From Microbacterium trichothecenolyticum (GTDB lineage: Bacteria > Actinomycetota > Actinomycetes > Actinomycetales > Microbacteriaceae), in contig NZ_JYJA01000037.1 in the NCBI RefSeq assembly GCF_000956465.1, positions 186,001 through 250,000 of the forward strand: a DNA stretch of 64,000 nt, read 5' to 3'. Shown here one piece after another: positions 26,035-35,448 of the stretch. How positions within the stretch are numbered: position 1 is the stretch's first letter; every line of letters starts with the position of its first letter. A program made the translations under genes and the position numbers. Under the pieces are notes generated by a model. It saw only the letters and a list, made by a program, of their open reading frames with translations. It was not told where the DNA came from and did no database searches.

Positions 26035-28185
26035 TCAGCGGTCGAGGACCGCGCGGGCGCTCCGTTCCGGGCTGAGGTCGAGCCGGCGCAGCAGCTGCGC
26101 GTTGAGCGCCACGACGACCGTCGACAGCGACATGAGGATCGCGCCGACAGACATCGGCAGCACGAAGCCGATCGGGGCGAGGATTCCGGCCGCCAGCGGG
26201 ACCGAGATGAGGTTGTAGCCCGCGGCCCACCAGAGGTTCTGCGTCATCTTGCGGTAGCTCGCGCGAGACAGCTCGATCACCGACAGCACCGAGCGCGGAT
26301 CGCTCGACGCCAGGATGACCCCCGCCGACCCGATCGCCACGTCGGTTCCGGCGCCGATCGCGATGCCGACGTCCGCCCGCGCGAGCGCGGGGGCGTCGTT
26401 GACGCCATCGCCCACCATCGCGACCTTGAGGCCCTCGCTCTGCAGCTCCGCGACCTTCCGCTCCTTGTCCTCCGGGCGCACCCCGGCGAAGACGCGACGG
26501 ATGCCGAGCGCCTCGGCGACGGACCGCGCGACGGGCTCGGCGTCGCCCGTGATCATGACGACCTCGACGCCCAGCCGGTGCAGCGCGTCGACGGCCTCGC
26601 GGGACTCGGGGCGGATCTCGTCGGCGAGCGCGAGGCCCCCGACGACGGAGCCGTCGCGGACGACGTGGAGCACGATCGCGCCCTGGTCCCGCCAGGCACG
26701 CGCGGCCACGATTTCGGCACGGCCGATCTCGTCGAGAAGGCGAGGGCCGCCCACCCGCGCGACATGCCCCTCGACGGTCGCGGTGACGCCGACGGCCGGC
26801 GACGACTGGAAGCCGGACGCGGGGGCGACCGCGAGACCGCGCTCCTTCGCAGCGCGCACGATGGCCTTCGCGAGCGGGTGCTCGCTGTCGGCCTCGGCTG
26901 CCGCGGCGAGCGCGAGCACGCCGTCGGCATCGATCGGGTCCTCGCCGGTCACCGCCACGGATGCGACGTCGACCACCGTCGGCTCGCCCTTCGTGAGGGT
27001 GCCCGTCTTGTCGAACAGCACAGCGCCGATCGTGCGCATGCTCTCGAGCGCCAGACGGTCCTTGATCAGCACGCCGCCGCGCGCGGCCCGTTCCGTGGCG
27101 ATCGACACCACGAGCGGGATCGCGAGGCCCAGCGCGTGAGGGCAGGCGATCACGAGCACGGTGATGGTGCGCACGACCGCCTCGTCGGGCAGTCCGAGCA
27201 TGGTCCACACGATCGCGGTCAGCGCAGCGGCGCCGAGAGCGAACCAGAACAGCCAGCCGGCCGCACGGTCGGCCAGGCGCTGCGCACGCGACGTCGAGCT
27301 CTGCGCTTCGGCGACGAGCCGTCGGATGCCGGCGAGCGTGGTGTCGTCGCCGGTCGCGGTGACCTCGACCCGCAGCCCCGAGTCGGTGGCGACCGTGCCG
27401 GCGGTCACGTGATCGCCGACGCCGCGGACGACGGGCCGGGACTCGCCCGTGACCATGGACTCGTCCATGTCGGCGCCGCCGTCGACGATCCGGCCGTCGG
27501 CGGGAACGCTGCCGCCGGGGCGCACCACGACGACGTCGCCGAGCCGCAGCTCGGACGGTGCGACCGTGAAGATGCGGTCGCCCTCCACACGCTCGGCCTC
27601 GTCGGGGAGCAGCGCCGCGAGCGAGTCCAGCGCTGAGGTCGTCTGGGCGAGTGAGCGCATCTCGATCCAGTGGCCGAGCAGCATGATCACGATGAGCAGG
27701 GCCAGCTCCCACCAGAACTCGAGCTCATGGTGCAGCAGCCCGAGGCTCGCACCCCACGACGCGAAGAACGCGACCGTGATCGCGAGGCCGATGAGGAGCA
27801 TCATGCCGGGTTTGCGGGAGCGCAGCTCCGATGCGGCGCCCGAGAGGAAGGGCCAGCCGCCCCAGAAGTACATGACGGTGCCGAGCAGGGGCGAGATCCA
27901 GCGGACCCAGGGGGCGTCGGGCAGCGTGTAGCCGAGCACCATCGCGAACATGCCCGAGAACGCGACCGCGGGCACCGCGAGGGCGAGGTTGATCCAGAAC
28001 AGGCGGCGGAAGCGGGCGACGTGGTCCGCGCCGTGGCCGGCGTGGCCTCCGTGACCCATGTGATCGGCGTGATCGGCGTGCGCGGCGTGGTCGGCGTCGG
28101 TCGTGGCGGTCGCGCTCATGGCCTGATGAGCGGAGTGGTCGTGGTCGTGCCCGGAGTGGTCCTGGTCGCGATGCGGATCGGTCAC
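26035..28185 (-). CDS. copB: Copper-translocating P1B-type ATPase, CopB-like
   Basis: A 716-residue P-type ATPase. The N-terminus (1-55) is His-rich with repeated HxH pairs instead of a CxxC metal domain. It then shows 'TGES' (246-249), the membrane metal site CPH (348-350), the phosphorylated Asp392 in 'DKTGTLT', 'GDGVNDAPAL' and a C-terminal helix pair. The CPH site and His-rich tail mark the CopB (P1B-3) group, which exports copper. GAGGAGA lies before the GTG at 28185. A CsoR-like operator lies 32 bp upstream. Confidence 0.88.
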   Translation of the reverse strand: MTDPHRDQDHSGHDHDHSAHQAMSATATTDADHAAHADHADHMGHGGHAGHGADHVARFRRLFWINLALAVPAVAFSGMFAMVLGYTLPDAPWVRWISPLLGTVMYFWGGWPFLSGAASELRSRKPGMMLLIGLAITVAFFASWGASLGLLHHELEFWWELALLIVIMLLGHWIEMRSLAQTTSALDSLAALLPDEAERVEGDRIFTVAPSELRLGDVVVVRPGGSVPADGRIVDGGADMDESMVTGESRPVVRGVGDHVTAGTVATDSGLRVEVTATGDDTTLAGIRRLVAEAQSSTSRAQRLADRAAGWLFWFALGAAALTAIVWTMLGLPDEAVVRTITVLVIACPHALGLAIPLVVSIATERAARGGVLIKDRLALESMRTIGAVLFDKTGTLTKGEPTVVDVASVAVTGEDPIDADGVLALAAAAEADSEHPLAKAIVRAAKERGLAVAPASGFQSSPAVGVTATVEGHVARVGGPRLLDEIGRAEIVAARAWRDQGAIVLHVVRDGSVVGGLALADEIRPESREAVDALHRLGVEVVMITGDAEPVARSVAEALGIRRVFAGVRPEDKERKVAELQSEGLKVAMVGDGVNDAPALARADVGIAIGAGTDVAIGSAGVILASSDPRSVLSVIELSRASYRKMTQNLWWAAGYNLISVPLAAGILAPIGFVLPMSVGAILMSLSTVVVALNAQLLRRLDLSPERSARAVLDR

Positions 28186-28216
28186 GGTGATCTCCTCGTC
28201 GAAGTACGCTTCTGTT

Positions 28217-28233
28217 ATACCCCCTAGGGGTAT
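28217..28233. promoter_or_regulatory. CsoR-type copper operator
   Basis: ATACCCCCTAGGGGTAT is a perfect 7-3-7 palindrome matching the known actinobacterial CsoR operator (TACCCC...GGGGTA). It lies just upstream of the copper ATPase start and close to the divergent fusion gene. Copper should release the repressor and turn the ATPase on. Confidence 0.85.
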
Positions 28234-28341
28234 CAGGTTCAATCGACCCCGCGAACGCGCTATTCCCCTTCGCGCCGAATCCTGGCGGATGTCGGCGGAG
28301 CGCGCGACACTGACATCACCCTGGAGTCGCGAGGAGCACGA

Positions 28342-29724
28342 ATGGACATCATCCTGGTCGCCGGCCTGTGGATGGGCGGATGGGCGTGGTACGAGGTGGC
28401 GCCGGCCCTCGAGCGTGAAGGGCATCGGCCCGTGCCGCTCACCCTCCCCGGCATGGGATCGGCCGATGCCGACCGCTCGGCGATCACCCTGGCCGACCAC
28501 GTCGCGGCTGTCGTGGCCGCCATCGACGAGGCGCCCGGCGAGCGGGTCGTCCTGGTCGGACACTCCGCGGGCGCGGGCATCGTCTACGCGGCGGCCGACG
28601 CGCGCCCCGATCGTGTCGCGCGTCTGATCCTCATCGGAGGCTTCCCGACGGCCGACGGCGACCCCCTGCTCGACGGGTTCGCGACGGAGGGCGGCGAGCT
28701 GCCGCTGCCGCCGTGGAGCGAGTTCGATGACGCCGATCTGCGCGATCTCGGCGACGGCGGCATGACGGCGTTCCGCGCGTATGCGATCCCCTCGCCCGCC
28801 GGCGTCGTCACGGGCATCCAGCGCCTCGGTGACGACCGCCGCCTCGACATCCCGGTCACAGCCATCGCGACCGAGTACACGGTCGCCGACCTGCAGAGCT
28901 GGATCGACGCGGGTGCGCCGCCGGTGCAGGAGTTCGCGCGCCTGCGCGACGTGACCTACATCGACCTGCCGACGGGGCACTGGCCGCAGCTGACGCGTCC
29001 GCAGCAGCTGGCCCGCATCATCCTCGCCCAGCCACCGCTCGGCGACGGCACCATCGCCCCGGACGTCGAGACGATCAGCCCCGTGGCCTTCCACGCGTCC
29101 GAGGGCGTGGCGGACTGGCGGGTCCTCTACTGGGGCGCGCACGCCTTCTTCCGCGCCGAATCGCTCTCCCACGGCGCACGTCTGGTGGCGGAGGTCGCCG
29201 CGATCGCCGAGGGTCTCGATCACTATCCCGACATCGACCTCCGGCCCGAGGGCGTCTTCGTCAAGACCTTCAGCCGTCGCGACGGGGCGCTGAGCCGGAA
29301 GGATGCCGAACTCGCCGCATCCGTGTCACGTGCCGCCGGCGAACTCGGCCTCGAGGCCGACCCGTCCGTGCTGACCGTCGTCGGCATCGCCGTCGCCCAG
29401 GGACCCGACGCGCACGTCCGGCCGTTCTGGAGCGCCGCGCTCGGCTACGACCCCCTCGGCGCCGAGGACGCGATCGACCCTCTGCGCCGCAACCCGCACG
29501 TGTGGTTCCATCCTCTCGACCCGCCCAAGCCGGGCCGCGGGCGCACGCACATCGACATCTCCGTGCCGCGCGATCAGGTCGAGGCGCGCGTCGCGGCGGC
29601 GCTGGCCGCGGGCGGGCGGATGGCCGACGACTCCCACGCGCCGGAGTGGTGGACCCTCATCTCACCCGACAACCACGGCGTCGACATCGCCGCCTGGACC
29701 GACGACTCGGACTTCTCGGGCTGA
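28342..29724 (+). CDS. Three-domain fusion: alpha/beta hydrolase, pterin carbinolamine dehydratase-like, VOC
   Basis: A single 460-residue open frame. Residues 1-233 form an alpha/beta hydrolase with nucleophile Ser75 in 'VGHSAGAG' and His213 in 'TGHWPQ'. Residues 245-335 resemble pterin-4a-carbinolamine dehydratase ('GLDHYPDIDLRPEGVFVKTF'), but the HHP motif reads HYP and the later catalytic His is replaced (SRRD). Residues 340-456 are a glyoxalase-like VOC domain ('FWSAALGYDPLG', 'SHAPEWWTL'). PCD-VOC pairs exist in actinobacteria; the added hydrolase is unusual. GAGGAG precedes the ATG. Function unknown. Confidence 0.8.
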   Translation: MDIILVAGLWMGGWAWYEVAPALEREGHRPVPLTLPGMGSADADRSAITLADHVAAVVAAIDEAPGERVVLVGHSAGAGIVYAAADARPDRVARLILIGGFPTADGDPLLDGFATEGGELPLPPWSEFDDADLRDLGDGGMTAFRAYAIPSPAGVVTGIQRLGDDRRLDIPVTAIATEYTVADLQSWIDAGAPPVQEFARLRDVTYIDLPTGHWPQLTRPQQLARIILAQPPLGDGTIAPDVETISPVAFHASEGVADWRVLYWGAHAFFRAESLSHGARLVAEVAAIAEGLDHYPDIDLRPEGVFVKTFSRRDGALSRKDAELAASVSRAAGELGLEADPSVLTVVGIAVAQGPDAHVRPFWSAALGYDPLGAEDAIDPLRRNPHVWFHPLDPPKPGRGRTHIDISVPRDQVEARVAAALAAGGRMADDSHAPEWWTLISPDNHGVDIAAWTDDSDFSG

Positions 29725-29740
29725 GACCCTGTGACGCAGA

Positions 29741-30235
29741 TCACCTCAGCATGCGCACGTCGATGATCGACGGCACCATCGGGTCTGTCTGCTCGGCGCC
29801 GTCGAAGTCGAACCCGTTGCGCCGGTAGAAGGCGATGGCGCGGGGGTTCTGCTTCGCCACCCACAGCACAGCGGGCCCCTCGTCGAGCACCGCATCGAGC
29901 AGCGACTGCCCAGCTCCCCCGCCGTGATCGGCGGCCGCGACGTAGAGCATGTAGAGCTGGCGCTCGCAGGGCGGCGGCGCGCCCTCGAACTCCTGGCCCG
30001 GTCCCGAGGTCGCGAAGCCGATGATGCGGCCCTCGCTCTCGGCGATCCAGACGCGCCATTCGTCGCGGGGGTCACCGAGGATGCGGGTCCACATGCTCTG
30101 GCGCCCCTGCACGAAGTCGTCGTCGAAGAAGCCGGCGGGCAGGAGGTGCGTGTACGTCTCTCGCCACGTGGCCACGTGGAGCGCTGCGATCTCGGCCGCG
30201 TCGCGTGGCTCGGGCACGCGCAGGGTGAACGTCAT
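29741..30235 (-). CDS. GNAT-family N-acetyltransferase
   Basis: A 164-residue GCN5-type acetyltransferase. 'LRVPEPRDAAEIAALHVATWRETY' opens the domain, 'LYMLYVAAADHGGGAGQSLLDAVL' contains the acetyl-CoA pyrophosphate loop, and 'QNPRAIAFYRRNGF' is the terminal motif. The substrate is unknown. The ATG at 30235 follows AGGA and fits the domain start better than one 36 bp upstream. It lies 43 bp after the sulfatase-like gene and may share its transcript. Confidence 0.8.
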   Translation of the reverse strand: MTFTLRVPEPRDAAEIAALHVATWRETYTHLLPAGFFDDDFVQGRQSMWTRILGDPRDEWRVWIAESEGRIIGFATSGPGQEFEGAPPPCERQLYMLYVAAADHGGGAGQSLLDAVLDEGPAVLWVAKQNPRAIAFYRRNGFDFDGAEQTDPMVPSIIDVRMLR

Positions 30236-30277
30236 GCCGTCATCCTGCCAGCGGGCGCGACGCGCGCGCACAGGGTG

Positions 30278-31918
30278 TCACCCGGCCGAGCCGTATGCCG
30301 CGAAGAAGCGGTCGCGGAACGCATCCATGCGCCACACCGGCGACGCGTCCGACGGGCGCAGTCCGGGAGTCCAGTTCCAGTCCGTGATCGCGTCGAGGAC
30401 CGCAGGGTCCTTCGCGATGACACTGATGGGCACGTCGCGAGTGGCGCCATCGCCGCTGACGATCGCGGCCGGCTGGTGGTCGCCGAGCATGACCACGACC
30501 AGGTTCGGATCGTCGACGTTCTCGAGGAACGACAGCATCGACCCGAGCGTGTACTCGACGGACCTCCCGTAGTAGCGCTGGACCGTACGCGGGTCCTTCC
30601 AGACCTCGCTCGCCTGCTGACTGCGCGCAGGCTGGTCGTCGTAGATCGAGCCGTCCCCCACCTCGCCCCACGGCACGAGCTCGGGAAGCGGCGCCCACGG
30701 GGTGTGGGACGACACCAGGTCGAGCTCCGCCATGACGGGTCGGTCCGAAGCAGCGAGCACCCGGTCGGCGAAGTGCTCGAGCGTGTACTGGTCGGGGACG
30801 CGCGCGTATCCGAACGAAGGGCCGCGGTAGTCGACGTTCGTCGCGTCGAGCAGCGTGTCGTAGTGGTAGAACGACGTACCGACGTCCCACGGGTGCCGGT
30901 TCGACGGCACGTCGCTGACGGTGCGCCAGCCCGCGCGGCCGAACGCCGCGCTGAGGGTCAGCCGGTCGGTCCGCACCACCAGGTCGTACACCGCCTGGGA
31001 GTCGACCCACACCCCCGTCTGAAGGGTCGAGTGCGCCAGCCAGCTCACGCCGCCGTACGTGGGCGAGGTCAGCCAGGCGCTCCGCGTCGCGTACCCGTGG
31101 GCCCCGAGCGTCTCGTCGCCACGGCGCAGGACGTCGTTCACCCCCTCCGAGATGCGGTCGCCCTCAAGTGCGACCCGCCCATAGCTCTCGACGAACACGA
31201 ACAGCACGTCCTTGCCCTGCAGTGAGGTCAGCAGGTCCGCCGCAGGCAGCGTGGCGAACGGATCCTCGGCGACGTCGCGGGCGACCCGTGCCCTGGTCTC
31301 GAGCGCCGACACGGTACGCGACACCGCGGAGCCGACGGATGTGGCGGATGCCGCAGCCGCGACCGGGTCCTGGATCCGCAGGGGCGGCGCCACCGCCGCC
31401 ATCACGATCCAGGCCACGGTGACGGTGGCGAGAGCGCTGCGTCCGCGATCGCCTCGACGTCTCAGCGCAGCGTCCACGCGGAGCGCACCCCAGCCCGCGG
31501 CGATCCCCACGGCGACGATCACGGCGACGGCCGCGGTGAACACGGCGCTGGCCGGACCTGGCCCGATCGCCGAGGCGACGACCCCGTACGCGTCCCCCAG
31601 CTGCAGCCAGTCGAGGGGAACGAAATGGATGCCGAGCGCCGCCTCGTAGCCGCGATCGATGCTCGCCAGGAGGACGGCGACGGCCACGAACACGGCGAAG
31701 GCGGTCGCTACGGCGAGGCGCAGCATCCGCCACGGGATCAGCGTCAGCACCAGCAGCACCACGATCGATTCGACCGGGATGCGGATGAGGTCGACGACCG
31801 ACCCGGTCGCGAGAGCCCCCGGGATGAGGGGAAGGACGACGAGGGCGGCGATCGCACCCGCGAGGGCGAGCCGTCTGCGCCAGACCGGGGCGACCCGCAG
31901 GCCGGACATCGTGCTCAC
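30278..31918 (-). CDS. LtaS/sulfatase-superfamily membrane enzyme
   Basis: A 546-residue membrane protein. Four or five N-terminal helices (about 15-190) are followed by an extracytoplasmic alkaline-phosphatase-fold domain. 'KDVLFVFVESYGRVALEG' carries the metal-binding acid, 'TSPTYGGVSWLAHSTLQTG' the nucleophile Thr or Ser, and 'VVVMLGDHQPA' the C-terminal metal ligands. The architecture matches lipoteichoic-acid synthase or phosphoethanolamine transferases, which move phospho-alcohol groups onto lipids outside the cell. Its GTG start overlaps the reductase stop. It is the last of seven overlapping genes. Confidence 0.78.
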   Translation of the reverse strand: MSTMSGLRVAPVWRRRLALAGAIAALVVLPLIPGALATGSVVDLIRIPVESIVVLLVLTLIPWRMLRLAVATAFAVFVAVAVLLASIDRGYEAALGIHFVPLDWLQLGDAYGVVASAIGPGPASAVFTAAVAVIVAVGIAAGWGALRVDAALRRRGDRGRSALATVTVAWIVMAAVAPPLRIQDPVAAAASATSVGSAVSRTVSALETRARVARDVAEDPFATLPAADLLTSLQGKDVLFVFVESYGRVALEGDRISEGVNDVLRRGDETLGAHGYATRSAWLTSPTYGGVSWLAHSTLQTGVWVDSQAVYDLVVRTDRLTLSAAFGRAGWRTVSDVPSNRHPWDVGTSFYHYDTLLDATNVDYRGPSFGYARVPDQYTLEHFADRVLAASDRPVMAELDLVSSHTPWAPLPELVPWGEVGDGSIYDDQPARSQQASEVWKDPRTVQRYYGRSVEYTLGSMLSFLENVDDPNLVVVMLGDHQPAAIVSGDGATRDVPISVIAKDPAVLDAITDWNWTPGLRPSDASPVWRMDAFRDRFFAAYGSAG

Positions 31919-32664
31919 GGGCGTTCGACGGCGATGCGTCCGGCTCCCGTCGGCTCTGGATCAGGGTCGAGCATGCCGAAGCGGTCGGACAGCGCGTAGC
32001 GCAGCAGGACGACGTCGCCGATCTGGCGGGTGTCGGCGAGGTGCGCGCGGCGCGAGGCCGTCCACGGATAGGCGGCGGGGCCGACCACCCGCGGAGCTGC
32101 GGTCTCGCCCACGAAGAACGGTGCGACCACCAGGTGCAACTCGTCCACGAGGTCGGCGCCGAGGAACTGGGTCAGCACCGTGCCGCCGCCCTCGACCATG
32201 AGGCTGCGTATCCCGTGGTGGGCTCCGAGGTCGTCGAGCAGAGCGTCCATCGTGACGCATTCGTCGCCGATCCCGACCACGACCGCACGATGGCCGAGCC
32301 GGGCGGAGAGCTCCGCCGCGCGCTCGCGCGGGCAGTAGACGATGCGGGGCCCCTCGCCCGTCGTGAAGAACGCGGCGTCGGCCGACAGGTCCCCGCTCGC
32401 GGTGACCGTCACCTTCGCCGGGGACTCCTGACGCCCCGCAGCCCGCCGTCGCGCGCGGCGCGCGGCATCCCTCACCAGCAGTCGGGGGTTGTCGCGTCGC
32501 ACGGTCGATGCGCCGACCATGATCGCGTCGTGAAGAGCGCGCACGTCGTCGACGCGGTCGAGGTCGGCGGCGTTCGACATCGCGAGCCGGTGCGGCTCGG
32601 CACTGTCGAGATAACCGTCGATCGACATCGCGCAGCTGAGGGTGACGTACGGGCGCTCGCTCAT
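31915..32664 (-). CDS. RibD C-terminal/dihydrofolate-reductase-family pyrimidine reductase
   Basis: A 249-residue reductase without the deaminase half of RibD. 'RPYVTLSCAMSIDGYLDS' opens the NADPH-binding fold, 'DAIMVGASTVRRDNPRLLVR' and 'SLMVEGGGTVLTQFLGADLVDELH' are the substrate and cofactor motifs of 5-amino-6-ribosylaminouracil phosphate reductases. It is not in a riboflavin operon but in one with a PTPS homologue, a methyltransferase and lipid-linked enzymes. It probably reduces a GTP-derived pyrimidine in another pathway (inference). It overlaps both neighbours by 4 bp. Confidence 0.82.
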   Translation of the reverse strand: MSERPYVTLSCAMSIDGYLDSAEPHRLAMSNAADLDRVDDVRALHDAIMVGASTVRRDNPRLLVRDAARRARRRAAGRQESPAKVTVTASGDLSADAAFFTTGEGPRIVYCPRERAAELSARLGHRAVVVGIGDECVTMDALLDDLGAHHGIRSLMVEGGGTVLTQFLGADLVDELHLVVAPFFVGETAAPRVVGPAAYPWTASRRAHLADTRQIGDVVLLRYALSDRFGMLDPDPEPTGAGRIAVERP

Positions 32665-33614
32665 GCGGATCTCCTCTTCACGATGATGCTCCTCGCAGGC
32701 ACCGATCGGAAGCGGTCGGCGACCAGCGCGAGCGCGCCCGGCAGGACGGCGACCACGGTGAGCACGCCGAACGCGGTCGACACCGCGACACCCGCTCCCG
32801 CGCCGAGTCCCGCGAGAGCGAACGCCGAGGCGGCGACCGCCTCGCGCGGCCCCCAGCCGCCGATGCTGACGGGGATCGCGGCGGCGCCGAGCACGATCAG
32901 CGCCACGACGGCGAGCTCGTCCGCGCCGGCGTGCACCCCCGCCGCAAGCCCCGCGACCACGAAGGTGGCGGCGTGCGCCGCGACCACCACGATCGATGCG
33001 GCCGCGATCGCGCACAGCGCGGCCGGCCGCGTCAGGACGGGGCGCAGCATCCGGTACTCCCGCAGCAGAGCGGCGCGTCCGCGGCGGGTCGCCGCGACCA
33101 CTCCCACGAATGCGATCGCGAGCACGACGATCGCACCGCTGATCCATGCGAGCGGCGCCAGCGGCGACGCCAGCCCCAGCGGCAGCAGGATCGCGAGCGT
33201 GAGCACGACCTGGACGAGCTGGCCCGCGACCCGTTCGGCCGCGACGGTGCGAGCGGCGAGGTCGACACGCTCGTGGTGCTGACCGTGGACGTAGGCGCGA
33301 TGCACGTCGCCGACCACCCCTCCTGGCAGCACCGTGTTCAGGAACTGCGAGCGGTAGTACGACGTGAACGCCTCGGTCCACGGGAGCGGGAGCCCGAAGC
33401 CTGCCGAGACGATCCGCCAGCGCCAGGCCGCGGCCGCCGTGGCGACGGCGGCGAGCGCCACGGCGACCAGGATCGTCGCCGGCGAGATCGACGCCAGCCC
33501 CTGCAGGAAGGGCCCGACGCCCACAACGCCGATCGTCCCGGCCACGACGGCCAGCGCCGCGGCGATCCGCAGCAACGACCGCACGCGCGGGGGGATGCCG
33601 CTCAGCGCGGCCAT
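32661..33614 (-). CDS. Flippase-like membrane protein (LPG synthase TM domain, UPF0104)
   Basis: A 317-residue membrane protein with about eight helices, of the lysylphosphatidylglycerol synthase transmembrane/AglD family. The family block 'SYYRSQFLNTVLPGGVVGDVHRAY' is clear, as is 'PVSIGGWGPREAVA' near the C-terminus. It lacks the cytosolic aminoacyltransferase domain of MprF. Such stand-alone membrane domains accompany glycolipid genes and are thought to move lipids across the membrane. It overlaps the methyltransferase gene by 13 bp. Confidence 0.82.
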   Translation of the reverse strand: MAALSGIPPRVRSLLRIAAALAVVAGTIGVVGVGPFLQGLASISPATILVAVALAAVATAAAAWRWRIVSAGFGLPLPWTEAFTSYYRSQFLNTVLPGGVVGDVHRAYVHGQHHERVDLAARTVAAERVAGQLVQVVLTLAILLPLGLASPLAPLAWISGAIVVLAIAFVGVVAATRRGRAALLREYRMLRPVLTRPAALCAIAAASIVVVAAHAATFVVAGLAAGVHAGADELAVVALIVLGAAAIPVSIGGWGPREAVAASAFALAGLGAGAGVAVSTAFGVLTVVAVLPGALALVADRFRSVPARSIIVKRRSA

Positions 33615-34438
33615 GCCAGCAGGTCCTCGTGCGAGACGGTCACGCGCAGGCGCGCGCCCGCGGCCTGCGCCAGACGGCGCTCGCGGTACTCGCCTGCGGC
33701 GGACGCGAGTTCGGGACGCTGCTCGAGCGCGGCGGCGATCCAGCCGTCCAGCCATTCGCCGATGAGCGCCGTCTCGCGATGCGCGAGGCGCCATGGCGTC
33801 GCCGCCGTGCGCACGATCCAGCCGGCGTCGGCGAAGAGGCCGGCGACCACGGGCACCGCGTCGGGTCCCAGCATCCGTCGCCCCGACGCGTCCCGACGCT
33901 GGTGGTCGTTGAAGGCGGACTCGATGGCGCGCTCGAGCGCGTCGGGCCGCTCGGCGGGGCGAAGCCGCGCCGAGCCGGTCACCGAGAGGCTGAACAGCGC
34001 CGGCGTACCTGCGGCGACGCAGGCGGCGACGACGTGGGCGGCCTCCGCTTCGGTGAGTACATCGAGGAGAGCGGATGCCGTCACCGCCGCCGCACCGCGG
34101 AAGGCGTCCAGCGGCAGCGAGGCCAGGTGCTCCACGACCACGTCCGAGGTGATGGGACAGTCGGCCGCGTCGAGGACCGTGCGCAGGTCGAGGTGCTCGA
34201 CGATGTCGGCGTCGCCGTCGCGGAGCACCCACTTCTGAGGTCCCGGCAGTCGCGGAGCGAGCCACCGCGTCATCGAACCGGTGCCCGCGCCGAGGTCGTG
34301 CAGCACGACCGGCGCCGACTCAGAGCCGGGCGCGATCAGCCGCGCCAGGTCGTGGGCGAGATCGGCGGAGCGCGCGTCGTCGTCGGCCGGCGCCCGCAGC
34401 GCGAGCCACCCGGCCGTCGCCGTCGAGATCGCGGTCAT
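33602..34438 (-). CDS. Class I SAM-dependent methyltransferase
   Basis: A 278-residue cytosolic methyltransferase. The SAM-binding motif I is 'VVLHDLGAGTGSMTRWLAP', followed by an acidic residue in 'VLRDGDADIVEHLD' and motif-IV-like 'AAAVTASALLDVLTE'. The C-terminal half has no recognised substrate signature. Its overlap with the glycosyltransferase and flippase genes suggests it modifies the same molecule. Confidence 0.78.
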   Translation of the reverse strand: MTAISTATAGWLALRAPADDDARSADLAHDLARLIAPGSESAPVVLHDLGAGTGSMTRWLAPRLPGPQKWVLRDGDADIVEHLDLRTVLDAADCPITSDVVVEHLASLPLDAFRGAAAVTASALLDVLTEAEAAHVVAACVAAGTPALFSLSVTGSARLRPAERPDALERAIESAFNDHQRRDASGRRMLGPDAVPVVAGLFADAGWIVRTAATPWRLAHRETALIGEWLDGWIAAALEQRPELASAAGEYRERRLAQAAGARLRVTVSHEDLLAWPR

Positions 34439-35448
34439 GCCGCCTCCAATGCCGCGGCCACGCGGCTCACGGTGTCACGCCACGTCGGCAGGGTCGCGCG
34501 CGCGGCGAGCGCCTCGCGGCGCAGGCGCGCCCGCAGTGACGGGTCGGAGAGCCAGGTCTCCAGCGCCGCGGCGAGCGCGGCCGGGTCGCCGGGTCGCGCG
34601 AGCAGGCCTCCCCCGCCGGCGAGCGCGTCGGGAATGCCTCCGGCGTCGGCGCCCAGCACCGGGATCCCCCGGGCCCGCGCATCTGCGATCGCCATCCCGG
34701 AGCTTTCGACGCGGGAAGGGGCGATCAGCAGCGCGCAGTGCCGGTACTCGTCCGCGAGAGATCGTTCGTCGAGCACGCCGGCGAGCCGCACCCTGCCCCC
34801 GAGAGCGTGGGCCTGTCGGGCGATCCCCGCCGCGAACTCCGGGAACACCTCGCCGGACCCCACGATCGTGCAGGTCCAGTCGTCGGCGCTCAGCCGGGCG
34901 AGCGCGGCGAGCAGCGTGTCCTGCCCCTTGTGCGGGGCGATCACCCCGATGCACAGCAGCTCGCCCTCCCCGGACGGCGTCGGCGGCTCCGCCTGGCGGG
35001 CTCCCGGAACGGCCACGACCGTGCGATCCGAATCCGCGAGTCCTCGTCGGGCGAGCTCGTCCGCTGTCCACTCGCTCGTGACGAGCACGTCGTGCGCCGA
35101 CGCGAGGGCCCGGCGTTCGGCGTCGATCGCGGCATCCGTGGCATCCGCGAAGGCCGCCGTCACCATGTGGGCGAGCACCGTCAGTCGCACCCGCCCCGCC
35201 GCCTCCTCCATCGCGGCCGGCGCCCATCCCGCCACGAGTCCGTCGACGAGCACCCGCGACCCGTCGGGCGCGCCACGGAGGACGGATGCTGCGTCCCCCG
35301 CGTCAGCCGCCTCGCACACGTCCACCTCCCAGCCGCGGTGGCGGAGTCCATCGCGGATGTGCCGGTCGTAGACGTTGCCGCCGCTCACACGTCGGGGGTC
35401 GTCGATCCCGGCAGGGACGACGAAGCGGAGGGACGGAGCATCCGTCAC
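34435..35448 (-). CDS. GT4-family glycosyltransferase
   Basis: A 337-residue GT-B glycosyltransferase. The N-terminal acceptor half begins '[21 protein letters not shown]'; the donor half has '[19 protein letters not shown]', '[23 protein letters not shown]' and 'GGIPDAL', giving the EX7E-like motif of GT4. It transfers a sugar from a nucleotide donor to an unknown acceptor. The GTG at 35448 overlaps the PTPS-like stop codon (GTGA), which fixes the start. Confidence 0.85.
   Translation of the reverse strand: MTDAPSLRFVVPAGIDDPRRVSGGNVYDRHIRDGLRHRGWEVDVCEAADAGDAASVLRGAPDGSRVLVDGLVAGWAPAAMEEAAGRVRLTVLAHMVTAAFADATDAAIDAERRALASAHDVLVTSEWTADELARRGLADSDRTVVAVPGARQAEPPTPSGEGELLCIGVIAPHKGQDTLLAALARLSADDWTCTIVGSGEVFPEFAAGIARQAHALGGRVRLAGVLDERSLADEYRHCALLIAPSRVESSGMAIADARARGIPVLGADAGGIPDALAGGGGLLARPGDPAALAAALETWLSDPSLRARLRREALAARATLPTWRDTVSRVAAALEAA

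Noticed and set aside
28186..29223. A minus-strand N-terminal extension of the copper ATPase of about 345 residues
   Set aside because: It runs through the CsoR operator and antisense to the fusion gene. The GTG at 28185 has a good ribosome site and begins the His-rich tail.
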